Positions 9,591-19,466 of a stretch of 64,000 bases of DNA are shown here, piece after piece. Position numbers and translations under genes: made by a program. The notes beneath the pieces were generated by a model that did no database searches, was not told the DNA's origin, and saw nothing but the letters and a program-made list of their open reading frames with translations. Each line of letters starts with the position of its first letter. Positions within the stretch are counted from its first letter, which is position 1. This stretch comes from an uncultured Ligilactobacillus sp. GTDB lineage: Bacteria > Bacillota > Bacilli > Lactobacillales > Lactobacillaceae. The stretch lies in NCBI GenBank assembly GCA_944326135.1, contig CALVCU010000016.1, forward strand, positions 124,001 to 188,000, in the 5' to 3' direction.

Positions 9591-10589
9591 GTGTTCGGAT
9601 TTGGTGCAAAAAATATCGGAATTGACCTCGGAACAGCTAACACAATTGTCTATTCAGAAGGAAAGGGAATTGTTTTAAGAGAACCATCTGTTGTTGCTAA
9701 AAACACAAAGACAGATGAAATTGTTTCAGTAGGTTCAGAAGCACGTGCGATGATAGGGAGAACACCTGCAAGTATTGTTGCAATACGTCCTATGAAAGAT
9801 GGTGTTATTGCGGACTATGATACTACTGTTTCAATGATGAAATATTATATTGAAAAATCATTAGAAAATCATGCTGGTAAGCCTGATGTAATGGTCTGCG
9901 TTCCAAGTGGTGTTACAGAAGTTGAAAAACGCGCTGTAATAGATGCAACAAAAGTAGCTGGTGCTAAGGATGCATACGTAATTGAAGAACCATTTGCTGC
10001 AGCGATTGGTGCTGGATTACCAGTTATGGATCCTACAGGAAGTATGGTAGTTGATATTGGTGGTGGTACTACTGATGTAGCTACAATTTCATTAGGTGGG
10101 ATTGTTTCAAGTCGTTCAATTCGTATGGCTGGTGATAAGCTAGACGAAGCAATTATTGCTTATGTACGTTCACATTATAACTTGTTAATTGGCGAACGTA
10201 CTGCAGAACAACTCAAAATTGACGTAGCTTCAGCATCAATTGAAGCTGCAAAAGAACTTGAAACTCAAAGTGTTCGTGGACGTGATTTAGTTACAGGTCT
10301 TCCACAAACTGTTGAAATTAAACCAGAAGATGTTGCAACTTCAGTTCAAGAAGTTGTACAAGCAATTATTGCTGCTATTAAGGAGACATTAGAAGAAACC
10401 TCTCCTGAAATTGCAGCTGATGTTATTGATCATGGAATTGTTTTAACTGGTGGAGGCGCACAATTAAGACATTTACCTGAAGTTATTTCAGAAGCAACTA
10501 AAGTTCCTGTTTTTGTTGCATCAGAACCACTTGATTGTGTTGCAATTGGAACTGGTGAGTCACTTAAAAATATTGACGTTATGAAATAA
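9591..10589 (+). CDS. mreB: Rod-shape actin homologue MreB
   Basis: Actin-like ATPase that polymerises along the membrane and guides the lateral cell-wall elongation machine. Phosphate-1 motif [10 protein letters not shown], phosphate-2 motif [10 protein letters not shown] and the adenosine motif LTGGGA are intact. I choose the GTG at 9591 (332 residues) because the protein then starts at [10 protein letters not shown] like close relatives and GAAGGG lies 9 bases upstream; ATGs at 9567 and 9582 are alternatives. It leads the mreBCD-minCD operon. Together with minCD it predicts rod shape. Function firm, start moderately sure. Confidence 0.95.
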   Translation: MFGFGAKNIGIDLGTANTIVYSEGKGIVLREPSVVAKNTKTDEIVSVGSEARAMIGRTPASIVAIRPMKDGVIADYDTTVSMMKYYIEKSLENHAGKPDVMVCVPSGVTEVEKRAVIDATKVAGAKDAYVIEEPFAAAIGAGLPVMDPTGSMVVDIGGGTTDVATISLGGIVSSRSIRMAGDKLDEAIIAYVRSHYNLLIGERTAEQLKIDVASASIEAAKELETQSVRGRDLVTGLPQTVEIKPEDVATSVQEVVQAIIAAIKETLEETSPEIAADVIDHGIVLTGGGAQLRHLPEVISEATKVPVFVASEPLDCVAIGTGESLKNIDVMK

Positions 10590-10600
10590 CACTGGCGATG

Positions 10601-10662
10601 AAAATCGTATCATTTAAGTGGTTAGGAATGTGTTTCCTGGTTAAAATTTGATACGATTTTTG
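10601..10662 (+). terminator. Hairpin between mreB and mreC
   Basis: A 12-bp perfect stem AAAATCGTATCA / TGATACGATTTT with a loop of about 36 bases that holds an inner AGGAA/TTCCT pair, then a T-run. It could be a partial terminator that makes mreB more abundant than mreC and the downstream genes. Confidence 0.55.
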
Positions 10663-10680
10663 TTTTGAGGAGGATTATAA

Positions 10681-11532
10681 ATGCAAAAACCGTTTTTCAA
10701 TAAGAAGTTAGTTATCACTCTAGTTTCATTGATTACTGCATTCTTATTGATTGCATTTTCAATTGTTGTTCGTAATGATCGCTCAACTCCATCTTTTATT
10801 CAAAGCTTTGGAAACAGTGCTGCCGGCGTAGTTGATACTGTTGTTAATGCACCAGTTGAAGGGATATCTAAAGTAACTGGTTCAGTATCAAACTTAATTG
10901 ATACCTATCAAGAAAATGCGCAGTTAAAACAAAAAATTGATTCAATGAATGCTTTAGAAGTTGAAAACGACACATTAAAAGAAGAGAACAAACAATTAAA
11001 ACAGCAATTATCATTAAATAAAAGTTTGACCTCTTATGATAGTATTTCAGCATATGTTATCTCAAGAGCACCATCAACTTGGCAAAATACAGTTGTAATT
11101 AGTAAAGGTTCGAGTGCTGGAGTTACAAAGGGATCAGCAGTAATGTCCGATAAAGGGATTATTGGACGAGTTTCAGAAGTTAATAAAACAAATAGTAAGG
11201 TTGAATTAATTACTACACAAGATGATTCTGATGATCGTTTTGCTGTACAATTAATTGATGATAGTAATCAAACGGTAAATGGATTAATTACAGGATATAA
11301 TACTGATACAAATCGTTTGATAATGGGACAAATTACATCAAAAGAAAAAGTTAAAAAGGGAACTAAAGTTATTACTTCTGGTTTAGGTGGAACTACACCT
11401 AAAGGACTATTTGTCGGAACTGTAACAAAGGTTGTAAATCAAGATAATGGTTTACCAACAAAGATTTATATAAAACCTGCTGCAGATATGACAAACTTAA
11501 ATGTAGTAACTGTTACTGAAAGACAAGATTAG
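10681..11532 (+). CDS. mreC: Rod-shape protein MreC
   Basis: Bitopic scaffold of the elongasome; it links MreB inside to the penicillin-binding proteins outside. One transmembrane segment (about residues 9-27) is followed by a coiled coil (about 70-105, rich in Leu, Lys, Glu) and two beta-barrel domains to residue 283. Motifs are poorly conserved but length, topology and position between mreB and mreD are decisive. GAGGAGGA ribosome site. Confidence 0.95.
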   Translation: MQKPFFNKKLVITLVSLITAFLLIAFSIVVRNDRSTPSFIQSFGNSAAGVVDTVVNAPVEGISKVTGSVSNLIDTYQENAQLKQKIDSMNALEVENDTLKEENKQLKQQLSLNKSLTSYDSISAYVISRAPSTWQNTVVISKGSSAGVTKGSAVMSDKGIIGRVSEVNKTNSKVELITTQDDSDDRFAVQLIDDSNQTVNGLITGYNTDTNRLIMGQITSKEKVKKGTKVITSGLGGTTPKGLFVGTVTKVVNQDNGLPTKIYIKPAADMTNLNVVTVTERQD

Positions 11533-11541
11533 AGGTGCGCT

Positions 11542-12054
11542 ATGCGAATTCAAAAAATGAGGTATATCTTTCCGATAGGCTTGTTTCTAGCTGTGTTTTT
11601 GGATGGAACATTGACGCATGTTTGGTCAGGTTGGATGGTTACACCAACAACTTTTGTAGAAAGTCGTTTGATTTTACTCTGGCTTTTTATGGCTGTTTGT
11701 TTTGGTGAAGTTGATCATATTATTTTCTGGTCAATTCTTGCTGGATTTATTTATGATATGTACTATACCGGGATTATTGGAATCTTTATCCTATTGTTCC
11801 CACTAATGGTATATATAACACAATGGATCGTCCAATTTTTTGAACCATCTTTTATTTTATTATTACTTATTTATTTAATTGATATAACAATATTACTTTC
11901 AATGGGATATGCTTTAAATTTATTAATTAATTTAACGGATGTTTCAGTAGTTAATTTTATTGGAAGAACTTTAGGACCAAGTTTAGCATATAATTTGGCA
12001 TTCTTCGTAGCTTTGTATTATCCATTGAAAAAGTTATTTTTGAAGTATTCATAG
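11542..12054 (+). CDS. mreD: Rod-shape protein MreD
   Basis: Integral membrane partner of MreC, 170 residues with about five hydrophobic helices and little else that is conserved. Assigned from topology, length and position immediately after mreC. It starts 9 bases after the mreC stop with GAGGTG as ribosome site, so translation is probably coupled. Confidence 0.9.
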   Translation: MRIQKMRYIFPIGLFLAVFLDGTLTHVWSGWMVTPTTFVESRLILLWLFMAVCFGEVDHIIFWSILAGFIYDMYYTGIIGIFILLFPLMVYITQWIVQFFEPSFILLLLIYLIDITILLSMGYALNLLINLTDVSVVNFIGRTLGPSLAYNLAFFVALYYPLKKLFLKYS

Positions 12055-12069
12055 GAAAGGTGAAGAAGT

Positions 12070-12747
12070 ATGCCAAGTGAAGCAATTTCATTAAAGGGTC
12101 ATAAGGATGGTTATGAAATAATATTTCATAGTGAAGCAAGTTTTACTCAAATCATTACAGATTTAAAAGATTTACTTTCTAAGTTATACAAAGATAATGC
12201 AAAATTTGAAGCAAACAAAATCGAATTTGACATTAAAACTGGTAGAAGATTACTAGATGCTTCACAAAAGAAACAAGTTGAAGATTTATTTTCTGATTAT
12301 CCATTGTTCACAATACATCGAATTAAATCAGATGTTTTATTGAAAAATGATGCTTTAGAAATGATTGATAAGAATACAATTCATCCAAATGCAGATATTA
12401 TCCGTAATGGGCAAGTAAAAACCATTGAAGGTGATGTTTTATTTACTGGGATAATCCATGAAGGTGGAATTTTACAGGCTACAGGTAATATTTATTTATT
12501 AGGAAATGTTGAGGGAATTGTATCAGCAGGTTATCCAAATAACGAAAATGCTGTAATTGTTGGAAATGTAAGTGCTGCTCAACAAGTTAGAATTGCAGAT
12601 CTTGTAACAATTTTTGACGATGAAAATCGAGCAGATTCATTTGAGCCAGTAGTTTACGTAAATGATTTGCATAAATTATCATATTTACGGTTAGAAGAAC
12701 TTAAAAATCTAAGACCTAAGATTTATGCTAAAATTGGAGGATTTTAA
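12070..12747 (+). CDS. minC: Septum-site inhibitor MinC
   Basis: Inhibitor of FtsZ polymer assembly outside midcell. The N-terminal domain (about 1-105) is divergent; the C-terminal right-handed beta-helix domain is clear from the repeats HPNADIIRNGQVKTIEGDVLF, shortened here to its glycine-rich turns (GDVLF, GNIYLLGNVEG). 225 residues, the usual length. minD begins 3 bases after the stop, and MinC needs MinD for membrane recruitment. No minE is present; with DivIVA encoded later in the window, the Bacillus-type (DivIVA-anchored) Min system is likely. Confidence 0.93.
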   Translation: MPSEAISLKGHKDGYEIIFHSEASFTQIITDLKDLLSKLYKDNAKFEANKIEFDIKTGRRLLDASQKKQVEDLFSDYPLFTIHRIKSDVLLKNDALEMIDKNTIHPNADIIRNGQVKTIEGDVLFTGIIHEGGILQATGNIYLLGNVEGIVSAGYPNNENAVIVGNVSAAQQVRIADLVTIFDDENRADSFEPVVYVNDLHKLSYLRLEELKNLRPKIYAKIGGF

Positions 12748-12750
12748 ATA

Positions 12751-13557
12751 ATGGGAAAATCAATTGTAATTACTTCAGGAAAAGGTGGAGTAGGGAAAAC
12801 AACTACATCTGCTAATCTTGGAACAGCGTTAGCATTAATGGACAAAAAAGTTTGCTTGATTGACTTAGATATTGGATTAAGAAACCTTGATGTTATTTTA
12901 GGCTTAGATAATCGAATCATATATGATATTGTTGATGTTGCTCAAGGAAGAGCTAAATTACATCAAGCACTAATTAAGGATAAACGATTTAATGATAAGT
13001 TATTTTTACTTCCTGCAGCTCAAAATACAGATAAGAGCGCATTAGAACCAGATGAAGTAAAAGAAATTGTTGAGGAATTACGTCCAGATTTTGATTATAT
13101 TTTACTTGATTGTCCTGCTGGAATTGAGCAAGGTTTTATGAATGCTGTTGCTGGTGCTGATCAAGCTATTGTAGTTTCAACACCTGAAATTTCATCTGTG
13201 CGAGATGCAGATCGTGTGGTTGGTTTATTAGAACAACAAGATTTAAAAGAACCACCAATGTTAATCATTAATCGAATTAGAAAACATATGGTCAATGATG
13301 GAGATATGATGGACGTTGATGAAATTACTCATCATTTATCAATCAAATTGTTGGGAATTGTGTTTGACGATGAAGACGTAATTAGTTCATCTAATAAGGG
13401 TGAACCAGTGGTATTAAATGATAAAAGTATGGCAGGACAAGGTTATCGTAATATTGCTCGCAGATTGGAAGGCGAAACAGTTCCTTTGATGTCATTGAAA
13501 GAACAAAGTAAGAAAGGTTTCTTTACTAAAATTACTGATTGGTTTAAGAAAAAATAG
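12751..13557 (+). CDS. minD: Septum-site ATPase MinD
   Basis: ParA/MinD ATPase that binds the membrane as an ATP dimer and carries MinC. Deviant Walker A motif SGKGGVGKTT (9-18) with the signature lysine, and DLDIGLRNLD for switch I. The C-terminus KKGFFTKITDWFKKK is an amphipathic membrane-targeting helix. 268 residues. Last gene of the mre-min operon. Confidence 0.97.
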   Translation: MGKSIVITSGKGGVGKTTTSANLGTALALMDKKVCLIDLDIGLRNLDVILGLDNRIIYDIVDVAQGRAKLHQALIKDKRFNDKLFLLPAAQNTDKSALEPDEVKEIVEELRPDFDYILLDCPAGIEQGFMNAVAGADQAIVVSTPEISSVRDADRVVGLLEQQDLKEPPMLIINRIRKHMVNDGDMMDVDEITHHLSIKLLGIVFDDEDVISSSNKGEPVVLNDKSMAGQGYRNIARRLEGETVPLMSLKEQSKKGFFTKITDWFKKK

Positions 13558-13599
13558 ATTATTCATATTTAACCAGTGATTATGAAGCAATCTTATTTT

Positions 13600-13648
13600 T
13601 ATAATACATTTTGCAAGGAGACTATGATTCATTTCACAGTCTCTTTTT
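13600..13648 (+). terminator. Possible promoter then hairpin before the hydrolase
   Basis: A -10-like TATAAT (13600-13605) lies just upstream of a GAGACT/AGTCTC stem (13618-13643) with a T-run. The hairpin probably ends the mre-min transcript; the TATAAT lacks a good -35. If the promoter is real, its short RNA would meet the hairpin at once. Confidence 0.5.
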
Positions 13649-13661
13649 AGGGAGAAGAGAA

Positions 13662-14594
13662 ATGAAAAAAACAACTGAAAAGAAACATAAAAAATGGCCA
13701 AGAGTTTTGATTGGTATTTTAATTACATTAGTAGTAATATTCTTAGGTATTTGTATTTATTTTATTAATTATGGTTTTGCAAGAAATACCAAGAAACCTG
13801 ATTATCAAACCAGACAGGCAATTGAATGGTTAGATAAAACAAATAAACAGACTTGGCATGAAACAGCAGTCGGAAATGACAAAATAAAATTAGTAGCAAC
13901 CTATGTTCCTGCTGATGAAAAGACAAATAAAACAATTATTGTAGCTCATGGGTGGCATGAAAATTCTACACTTATGGCTCGATATATCAAAATGTTTCAT
14001 CAATTAGGATACAATGTTTTAGCTCCAGATGATCGTGGAAGTGGCCATAGTGATGGAAATTACTTAGCATTTGGATGGTTAGATCGTAAAGATTATGTCA
14101 AATGGATTCATCAACTTATCAAAAAAGAAGGCAAGGATGTCCAAATTGGCCTCTTTGGTGTAAGTATGGGTGGAGCTACTGTTATGAATGTTAGTGGTGA
14201 AAAGTTACCATCTCAAGTAAAGTGTGTCGTTGAAGATTGTGGTTTTAGTAGTGTTTATCAAGAGTTTTATAATGTTTTAACTCATGATTATCATTTACCT
14301 GCAACACCAATTCTCCAAGTTGGCTCATTAATTGCAAAACCATTAATTGGATATGATTTTAAGGATGCAAGTACATTAAAACAATTGAAGAAAAATAAAT
14401 TACCAATTTTCTTTATTCATGGTGATTCTGATTCTTTTGTACAAACAAAAATGGTTTATCAAAACTATAATGCAACAAATGCACCAAAAAAGATTTGGAT
14501 TACATCGAATACAGAACATGCTAAATCTTTGAAGAATCATTATAATGAATATAAAGAAAAGGTAGGAACATTTTTCGCAGAATATCTAAAATGA
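13662..14594 (+). CDS. Membrane-anchored alpha/beta hydrolase
   Basis: Serine hydrolase of 310 residues with an N-terminal signal-anchor (about 13-38), so the catalytic domain should face outside. The nucleophile elbow GVSMGG, oxyanion region HGWHEN, the acid in HGDSDSF and the histidine in NTEHAKS form a complete triad. It resembles the lactobacillus hydrolases often annotated as S9-like or BAAT-like. Substrate unknown; esterase or peptidase is possible. ATG at 13662 preceded by GGGAGAAGAG. It stands between the shape operon and the cross-bridge cluster, which may be chance. Confidence 0.85.
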   Translation: MKKTTEKKHKKWPRVLIGILITLVVIFLGICIYFINYGFARNTKKPDYQTRQAIEWLDKTNKQTWHETAVGNDKIKLVATYVPADEKTNKTIIVAHGWHENSTLMARYIKMFHQLGYNVLAPDDRGSGHSDGNYLAFGWLDRKDYVKWIHQLIKKEGKDVQIGLFGVSMGGATVMNVSGEKLPSQVKCVVEDCGFSSVYQEFYNVLTHDYHLPATPILQVGSLIAKPLIGYDFKDASTLKQLKKNKLPIFFIHGDSDSFVQTKMVYQNYNATNAPKKIWITSNTEHAKSLKNHYNEYKEKVGTFFAEYLK

Positions 14595-14618
14595 TATTTT
14601 ATTATAATATTTAAACTA

Positions 14619-14627
14619 TGATACAAT
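14619..14627 (+). promoter_or_regulatory. Extended -10 promoter of the asnB-like gene
   Basis: TGATACAAT at 14619-14627, 45 bases before the ATG; no convincing -35. Confidence 0.5.
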
Positions 14628-14671
14628 TATAGTTACTTATGAATCTATTTTTATGAAAAGGGTGTTTATAT

Positions 14672-16558
14672 ATGTGTGGATTTGTTGGATATATAAATCA
14701 AACTGATATTCCAGATGATACAATTATTCACATGGCAAACCGTATCAAACATCGGGGACCAGATGATGAAGGATATTTTACAGATGAAAATGTAGCAATG
14801 GGATTTAGACGGCTATCAATCATTGATCTCGATCATGGACGCCAGCCGATGATTAATGCTAAACAAACTGCCGTTTTGACATTTAACGGTGAAATTTATA
14901 ACTATAAAGAAATTCGTCAAGAATTAACAGAATTAGGATATGAATTTAAGACAGATGTTGATTCAGAAGTTTTACTTCATGGATATGAAGCATGGGGTCC
15001 AAAATTATTAGATAAACTTCGTGGAATGTATGCATTTGTTATTTACGATCAAACTAAAAATGAAGTTTTCGGAGCACGTGATCATTTTGGAATCAAACCA
15101 ATGTACTACTATGACGATGGAAAATCATTTTTATGGGCTTCAGAAATTAAAGCATTTTTAGATCATCCAAAATTTGTAAAGGAATTTAATGAAAAATTAC
15201 TACCAGTACATTTGAGTTTTGAATTTATTCCATCAAAAGATACAATGTTCAAACATGTTTATAAATTATTGCCAGGTCAATATTTTATTCATCGAAATGG
15301 AAATACTGAAATTTATCAATACTATAAATTTAATTATGATCATATTGATAACTCTGAAACAGTGGAACAAGATGCTAAGAAAATAAAAAGTATTGTTGAT
15401 GAATCAGTTAAAGCTCATATGGTTGCAGATGTTGAAGTTGGTAGTTTCTTATCAAGTGGTGTAGATTCAAGTTTCGTATTAAATGAAGCTGCAAAATTAA
15501 AGCCAGTTCAATCATTTTCACTTGGTTTTAATAATTCTAAATATAGTGAATTAGATTGGTCTTCTCGTTTTGCAAAAGAAATTCATCAAAAGAATACTCG
15601 TATTACGATGGATGGAAATGATTATTTCGATATTTTACCAACAATTATGTACTATATGGATGAACCATTATCAAATCCATCAGCAATGCAACTGTACTAC
15701 TTGTCCAAAGAAACAAGTAAGCATGTTAAAGTAGCATTATCAGGTGAAGGCGCTGATGAATTCTTTGGAGGTTATAATACATATCTAGAAGCTCGTCCGT
15801 TTGAACGTTATCAAAAAATAGTTCCAAAATTTTTGCGTAATGCATTAGCGCAAGCTGTTTCTGGACTTCCAAGATTCCATGGTCAACGTTTCTTAGAACG
15901 TGGGTCAGAACCTTTATATGAACGTTATTATCGTGTAAATTATGTTTATAATTATGATGAACGTAATAAAATTCTTAAAAACAAAGATTTGAATTTAGAT
16001 ACTGGTGACTATACAAAACATATTTTTGATGAAGTTTCTAATAAAGATGAAATGACTCAAGAACAATATTTTGATATTAATACTTGGTTACCATATGATA
16101 TTTTACATAAAGCTGATCGTATGAGTATGGCAAATTCACTTGAAGTTCGTACACCATTAGTTGATAAGAAAGTTGCAGAATTTGCATCATCAATGCCTAT
16201 TAGTACCCGAATCAAAGGTAATGAAACTAAAGTATCATTCCGTGAAGCAGCAGAATCTGAGTTACCAGATCGTGTTGCAATGAAAGAAAAAATGGGATTC
16301 CCATCTCCAATTGCTTCATGGATCAAAGAAGATAAATTTAGAAAACGAATTGAAGAAGCGTTTACTTCAGATGTTGCTCAAAAATTCTTTGATACAGACG
16401 CATTATTGGATGTGCTTCATGAACATATAAATGGTAAATCATGTATGCAAAAGATTTTTACTATTTATACATTTATTTTATGGTATGAAGTATACTTCCC
16501 AGAAGATACAAATGCTGATACAATTGATAAAGTTAAATATACTCAAGCTTTAAATTAA
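14672..16558 (+). CDS. asnB: Asparagine synthetase B-like amidotransferase (probable D-Asp cross-bridge amidation)
   Basis: Glutamine-dependent amidotransferase, 628 residues. Cys2 of MCGFVGY is the glutaminase nucleophile; the N-terminal Ntn domain is complete, and the synthetase domain has the ATP-binding SSGVDSS (261-267). Biochemically it should amidate an aspartyl-type carboxylate. Its neighbours are murE, a D-aspartate ligase and an aspartate racemase, so I infer that it amidates the D-Asp cross-bridge (the AsnH role known in Lactococcus) rather than making free asparagine. A terminator separates it from murE, so it may be regulated apart. Ordinary asparagine synthetase remains possible. 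Confidence 0.88.
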   Translation: MCGFVGYINQTDIPDDTIIHMANRIKHRGPDDEGYFTDENVAMGFRRLSIIDLDHGRQPMINAKQTAVLTFNGEIYNYKEIRQELTELGYEFKTDVDSEVLLHGYEAWGPKLLDKLRGMYAFVIYDQTKNEVFGARDHFGIKPMYYYDDGKSFLWASEIKAFLDHPKFVKEFNEKLLPVHLSFEFIPSKDTMFKHVYKLLPGQYFIHRNGNTEIYQYYKFNYDHIDNSETVEQDAKKIKSIVDESVKAHMVADVEVGSFLSSGVDSSFVLNEAAKLKPVQSFSLGFNNSKYSELDWSSRFAKEIHQKNTRITMDGNDYFDILPTIMYYMDEPLSNPSAMQLYYLSKETSKHVKVALSGEGADEFFGGYNTYLEARPFERYQKIVPKFLRNALAQAVSGLPRFHGQRFLERGSEPLYERYYRVNYVYNYDERNKILKNKDLNLDTGDYTKHIFDEVSNKDEMTQEQYFDINTWLPYDILHKADRMSMANSLEVRTPLVDKKVAEFASSMPISTRIKGNETKVSFREAAESELPDRVAMKEKMGFPSPIASWIKEDKFRKRIEEAFTSDVAQKFFDTDALLDVLHEHINGKSCMQKIFTIYTFILWYEVYFPEDTNADTIDKVKYTQALN

Positions 16559-16563
16559 AAGCA

Positions 16564-16619
16564 TTAAACCGAATGGATTTATTTTTTATTTAAATTAAGT
16601 CCATCCGGTTTATTTTTAT
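16564..16619 (+). terminator. Terminator after the asnB-like gene
   Basis: AAACCG.ATGGA paired with TCCAT.CGGTTT across an AT-rich loop, then a T-run. Confidence 0.75.
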
Positions 16620-16628
16620 ATGAAAATA

Positions 16629-16637
16629 TGGAATAAT
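16629..16637 (+). promoter_or_regulatory. Possible extended -10 before murE
   Basis: TGGAATAAT at 16629-16637, 36 bases before the murE start; it would supply murE-asl-racemase after the preceding terminator. Confidence 0.35.
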
Positions 16638-16672
16638 GGGTGTTGAAGTCTATTTAAATGAAGGTGAAATTA

Positions 16673-18217
16673 ATGACTTTAAGCCTAACAGATGCACAGA
16701 ATTTATTAAATGAGCATCATTTATTGGTAGAATATCACCAAAATGAATGCAATTTTGATAATGTTACATATGATTCACGTAAAGTTGAAAAAAATACTTT
16801 ATTTTTTTGTAAGGGAAACTTTAAAGAAGAATATTTGACTAGTGCAATTGAAAAAGGAGCAAGTGGGTATGTTGCTGAACATAAATATGAAACATCAAAA
16901 GATGTATCATATTTAATTGTTTCAGATGTTCAAAAAGCGATGGCTTTATTAGGAGCAGCGTTTTATGGTTATCCTCAAAATGATTTATTTATAATTGGGA
17001 TAACTGGAACAAAGGGAAAAACAACTAGTGCATATTTAGCAAAAGGAATTTTAGATAAGGCTAATAATGGGAAAACAGCGTTATTCTCAACTGTAGATCG
17101 GACAATTGGCCCTAAGCCAGAAGACACCTTTAAATCAAATTTAACTACTCCTGAATCATTAGACTTATTTCATGATATGCGTGCCGCTGTTGATAATGGA
17201 ATGACACATTTAGTGATGGAAGTTTCATCTCAAGCATATAAAAAGAATAGAGTTTACGGATTACATTATAATATTGGTATCTTTTTAAATATTTCACCAG
17301 ATCATGTAGGTGAAAATGAACATCCGACATTTGAGGATTATCTATTTTGTAAAGAACAAATATTAGCAAACTCAGATTACTGTATTTTAAATGCTGATTC
17401 AGATCATTTTAATGAGATTTATTATGCAGCTAAATCAGATGTAGAAGATCAACAACTTTTTACATTTACACATCAAGCCCAAGAAGTTTTACCAGATGGT
17501 AATTTGATTGATATCAAAATTGAAAATGTGGAAGAAACATTGGTTGATAGTCGTTTTAAATTAAAAGCATTAACACCAAAGGCTCAAAAACTTTCATTAG
17601 AAAATGAATATACAATTACTATTCCTGGAGACTATAATGAAGGGAATGCTACTAGTGTAATTATTGCAAGTTTATTAGCAAGTGCAACTGCAGACGATGC
17701 AATTAAAGGTCTAGCAAAGGTAAAAGTTGCAGGCAGAATGGAAATGGTACAAACTAAAAATCATGGACTTGTATATATTGATTATGCTCATAATTATGCT
17801 AGTTTACATGCATTACTTGAATTTTTACGTGCTCAACGCAAAGTTGAACGTTTAATTGTTGTAGTTGGATCAACTGGAAATAAAGGAGTTTCCAGACGTG
17901 AAGGTTTTGGTAAAGCTTTAAGTCAAGGAGCTGATATTGCAATTTTAACAAGTGATGATCCAGGATTTGAGGATCCAATGAAAATTGCAAAAGAAATTGA
18001 TCAGCATATTGACCATAATAAAGTCCAAGTTGAATTTGAATTAGATCGCGAAAAAGCAATTGAAAAAGCAATTAAAATGGCTACGACCTCAGATGTTGTA
18101 GTGCTTGCTGGTAAAGGCGAGGATAAATATCAAAAAATTAATGGAGTAAATACTCCATATCCAAATGATTTAAATGTTGCAAAAAAAATTGTGGAAGGAT
18201 TAGAAGATGAAGAATAA
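16673..18217 (+). CDS. murE: UDP-MurNAc-tripeptide synthetase, L-lysine type
   Basis: Adds the third stem-peptide residue to UDP-MurNAc-L-Ala-D-Glu in the cytoplasm. The Mur-ligase P-loop TGTKGKTT is at 111-118. At the position where diaminopimelate-adding enzymes have DNPR, this protein has DDPGFEDP (Asp428-Asp429-Pro430), the form seen in L-Lys-adding enzymes of lactobacilli. I start at the ATG at 16673 because AAGGTGA lies just upstream; an in-frame ATG at 16658 lacks a site. The end overlaps the next gene by 11 bases, so the ligase gene is translationally coupled. L-Lys at position 3 fits the D-Asp branch enzymes next door. Confidence 0.93.
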   Translation: MTLSLTDAQNLLNEHHLLVEYHQNECNFDNVTYDSRKVEKNTLFFCKGNFKEEYLTSAIEKGASGYVAEHKYETSKDVSYLIVSDVQKAMALLGAAFYGYPQNDLFIIGITGTKGKTTSAYLAKGILDKANNGKTALFSTVDRTIGPKPEDTFKSNLTTPESLDLFHDMRAAVDNGMTHLVMEVSSQAYKKNRVYGLHYNIGIFLNISPDHVGENEHPTFEDYLFCKEQILANSDYCILNADSDHFNEIYYAAKSDVEDQQLFTFTHQAQEVLPDGNLIDIKIENVEETLVDSRFKLKALTPKAQKLSLENEYTITIPGDYNEGNATSVIIASLLASATADDAIKGLAKVKVAGRMEMVQTKNHGLVYIDYAHNYASLHALLEFLRAQRKVERLIVVVGSTGNKGVSRREGFGKALSQGADIAILTSDDPGFEDPMKIAKEIDQHIDHNKVQVEFELDREKAIEKAIKMATTSDVVVLAGKGEDKYQKINGVNTPYPNDLNVAKKIVEGLEDEE

Positions 18218-19463
18218 AACAGCAGATTTTACACCAATTTTATTAGGAAGTGACTTTAATGTTTATGGAATGGCACGTTCATTCTATGAATTAACAAATA
18301 AACCAGTTAAAGCTATTGCTGAACGTCAATTAGCTCCAACTCGTTTTACTGAAATTGTTGATTTAGAATTAATAGATGGATTTTCAGAAGATCCAACATG
18401 GATTAATTCAATGTTAAAAATTAAAGAACAATACAAAGATCATGAAGAACCAGTTATTTTAATTGGTTGTGGTGATGGATATGCAGAATTAATTTCTAAA
18501 CATAAAGATGAATTATCAGATGTTTTTGTTTGTCCATATATTGATTATGATTTGTTGAAGAAATTAAATAAAAAAGAATCATTTTATAAAATCTGTGACG
18601 AATATGATTTACCATATCCTAAAACAAAAGTTATTACAAAGGAAATGTGGGAAAGTAAAGAACCTGTTGAACAACCTTTTGATTATCCAGTTGCATTAAA
18701 ACCTTCAAATAGTGTTGAATGGGTTGATATTAGTTTCGAAGGCAGAAAAAAAGCCTACCGTGTAAAATCACGTCCTGAATTAGATGAAATTTTACAAAAG
18801 GCATATACAAATGGTTATGAATCAGATTTCATTTTACAAGATTTTATTCCTGGTGATGATAGTAATATGCGTGTATTAAATGCGTATGTTGATCAAAATC
18901 ATAAAGTTAAAATGATGTGTCTTGGACATCCTTTATTAGAAGATCCATCTCCAGCTGCAATTGGAAACTATGTTGCAATTTTGCCAGAATACAATAAAGA
19001 TATTTATATGCGTTTCCAAAAATTCTTAGAAGATATTAAATTTACGGGTTATGCAAACTTTGATATGAAGTATGATGCACGTGATAACACATATAAATTA
19101 TTTGAAATCAACTTGCGTCAAGGACGTAGTAGTTTCTTTGTAACTTTAAATGGCTATAACCTAGCATCATGGGTCGTTAAGGATTATGTAACAAATGAAT
19201 TGACAGATGCAGAAACGTTTTACGGAAATAAAGATGCAAATAAGCATCAACTTTGGTTAGGTGTCGCTGTTAAAACATTTAAGAAATATGCTCGCCAAAA
19301 TGGTGATAAAGAGCGCGCTCTTGATTTAATTGATCATAAGCGATACGGAATGACATATCGTTATGATAAAGATATGAACTTCAAACGTTGGGCATTAATT
19401 AAATGGATGGAACATAATTATGCTAAGAACTTTAAACGTTACTTTAAGGAAAACAAGGGATAA
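18207..19463 (+). CDS. D-aspartate ligase, ATP-grasp
   Basis: ATP-grasp carboxylate-amine ligase of 418 residues. It probably activates D-aspartate and joins it to the side-chain amine of L-Lys in the peptidoglycan precursor, as known for Asl of Enterococcus faecium. Visible: an N-terminal pre-ATP-grasp domain (LGSDFNVYGMARSFYE), the ATP-binding VALKPSNS segment, and the metal-binding LFEINLRQGRSS near the end. The gene overlaps murE by 11 bases, and a racemase that would supply D-Asp follows 3 bases later; this context makes the call. Other amino-acid ligations cannot be excluded by sequence alone. Confidence 0.88.
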   Translation: MKNKTADFTPILLGSDFNVYGMARSFYELTNKPVKAIAERQLAPTRFTEIVDLELIDGFSEDPTWINSMLKIKEQYKDHEEPVILIGCGDGYAELISKHKDELSDVFVCPYIDYDLLKKLNKKESFYKICDEYDLPYPKTKVITKEMWESKEPVEQPFDYPVALKPSNSVEWVDISFEGRKKAYRVKSRPELDEILQKAYTNGYESDFILQDFIPGDDSNMRVLNAYVDQNHKVKMMCLGHPLLEDPSPAAIGNYVAILPEYNKDIYMRFQKFLEDIKFTGYANFDMKYDARDNTYKLFEINLRQGRSSFFVTLNGYNLASWVVKDYVTNELTDAETFYGNKDANKHQLWLGVAVKTFKKYARQNGDKERALDLIDHKRYGMTYRYDKDMNFKRWALIKWMEHNYAKNFKRYFKENKG

Positions 19464-19466
19464 ATT

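Noticed and set aside
17799-18071. 90-codon minus-strand frame inside murE
   Set aside because: Low-complexity Leu/Gln composition typical of antisense AT-rich coding DNA.
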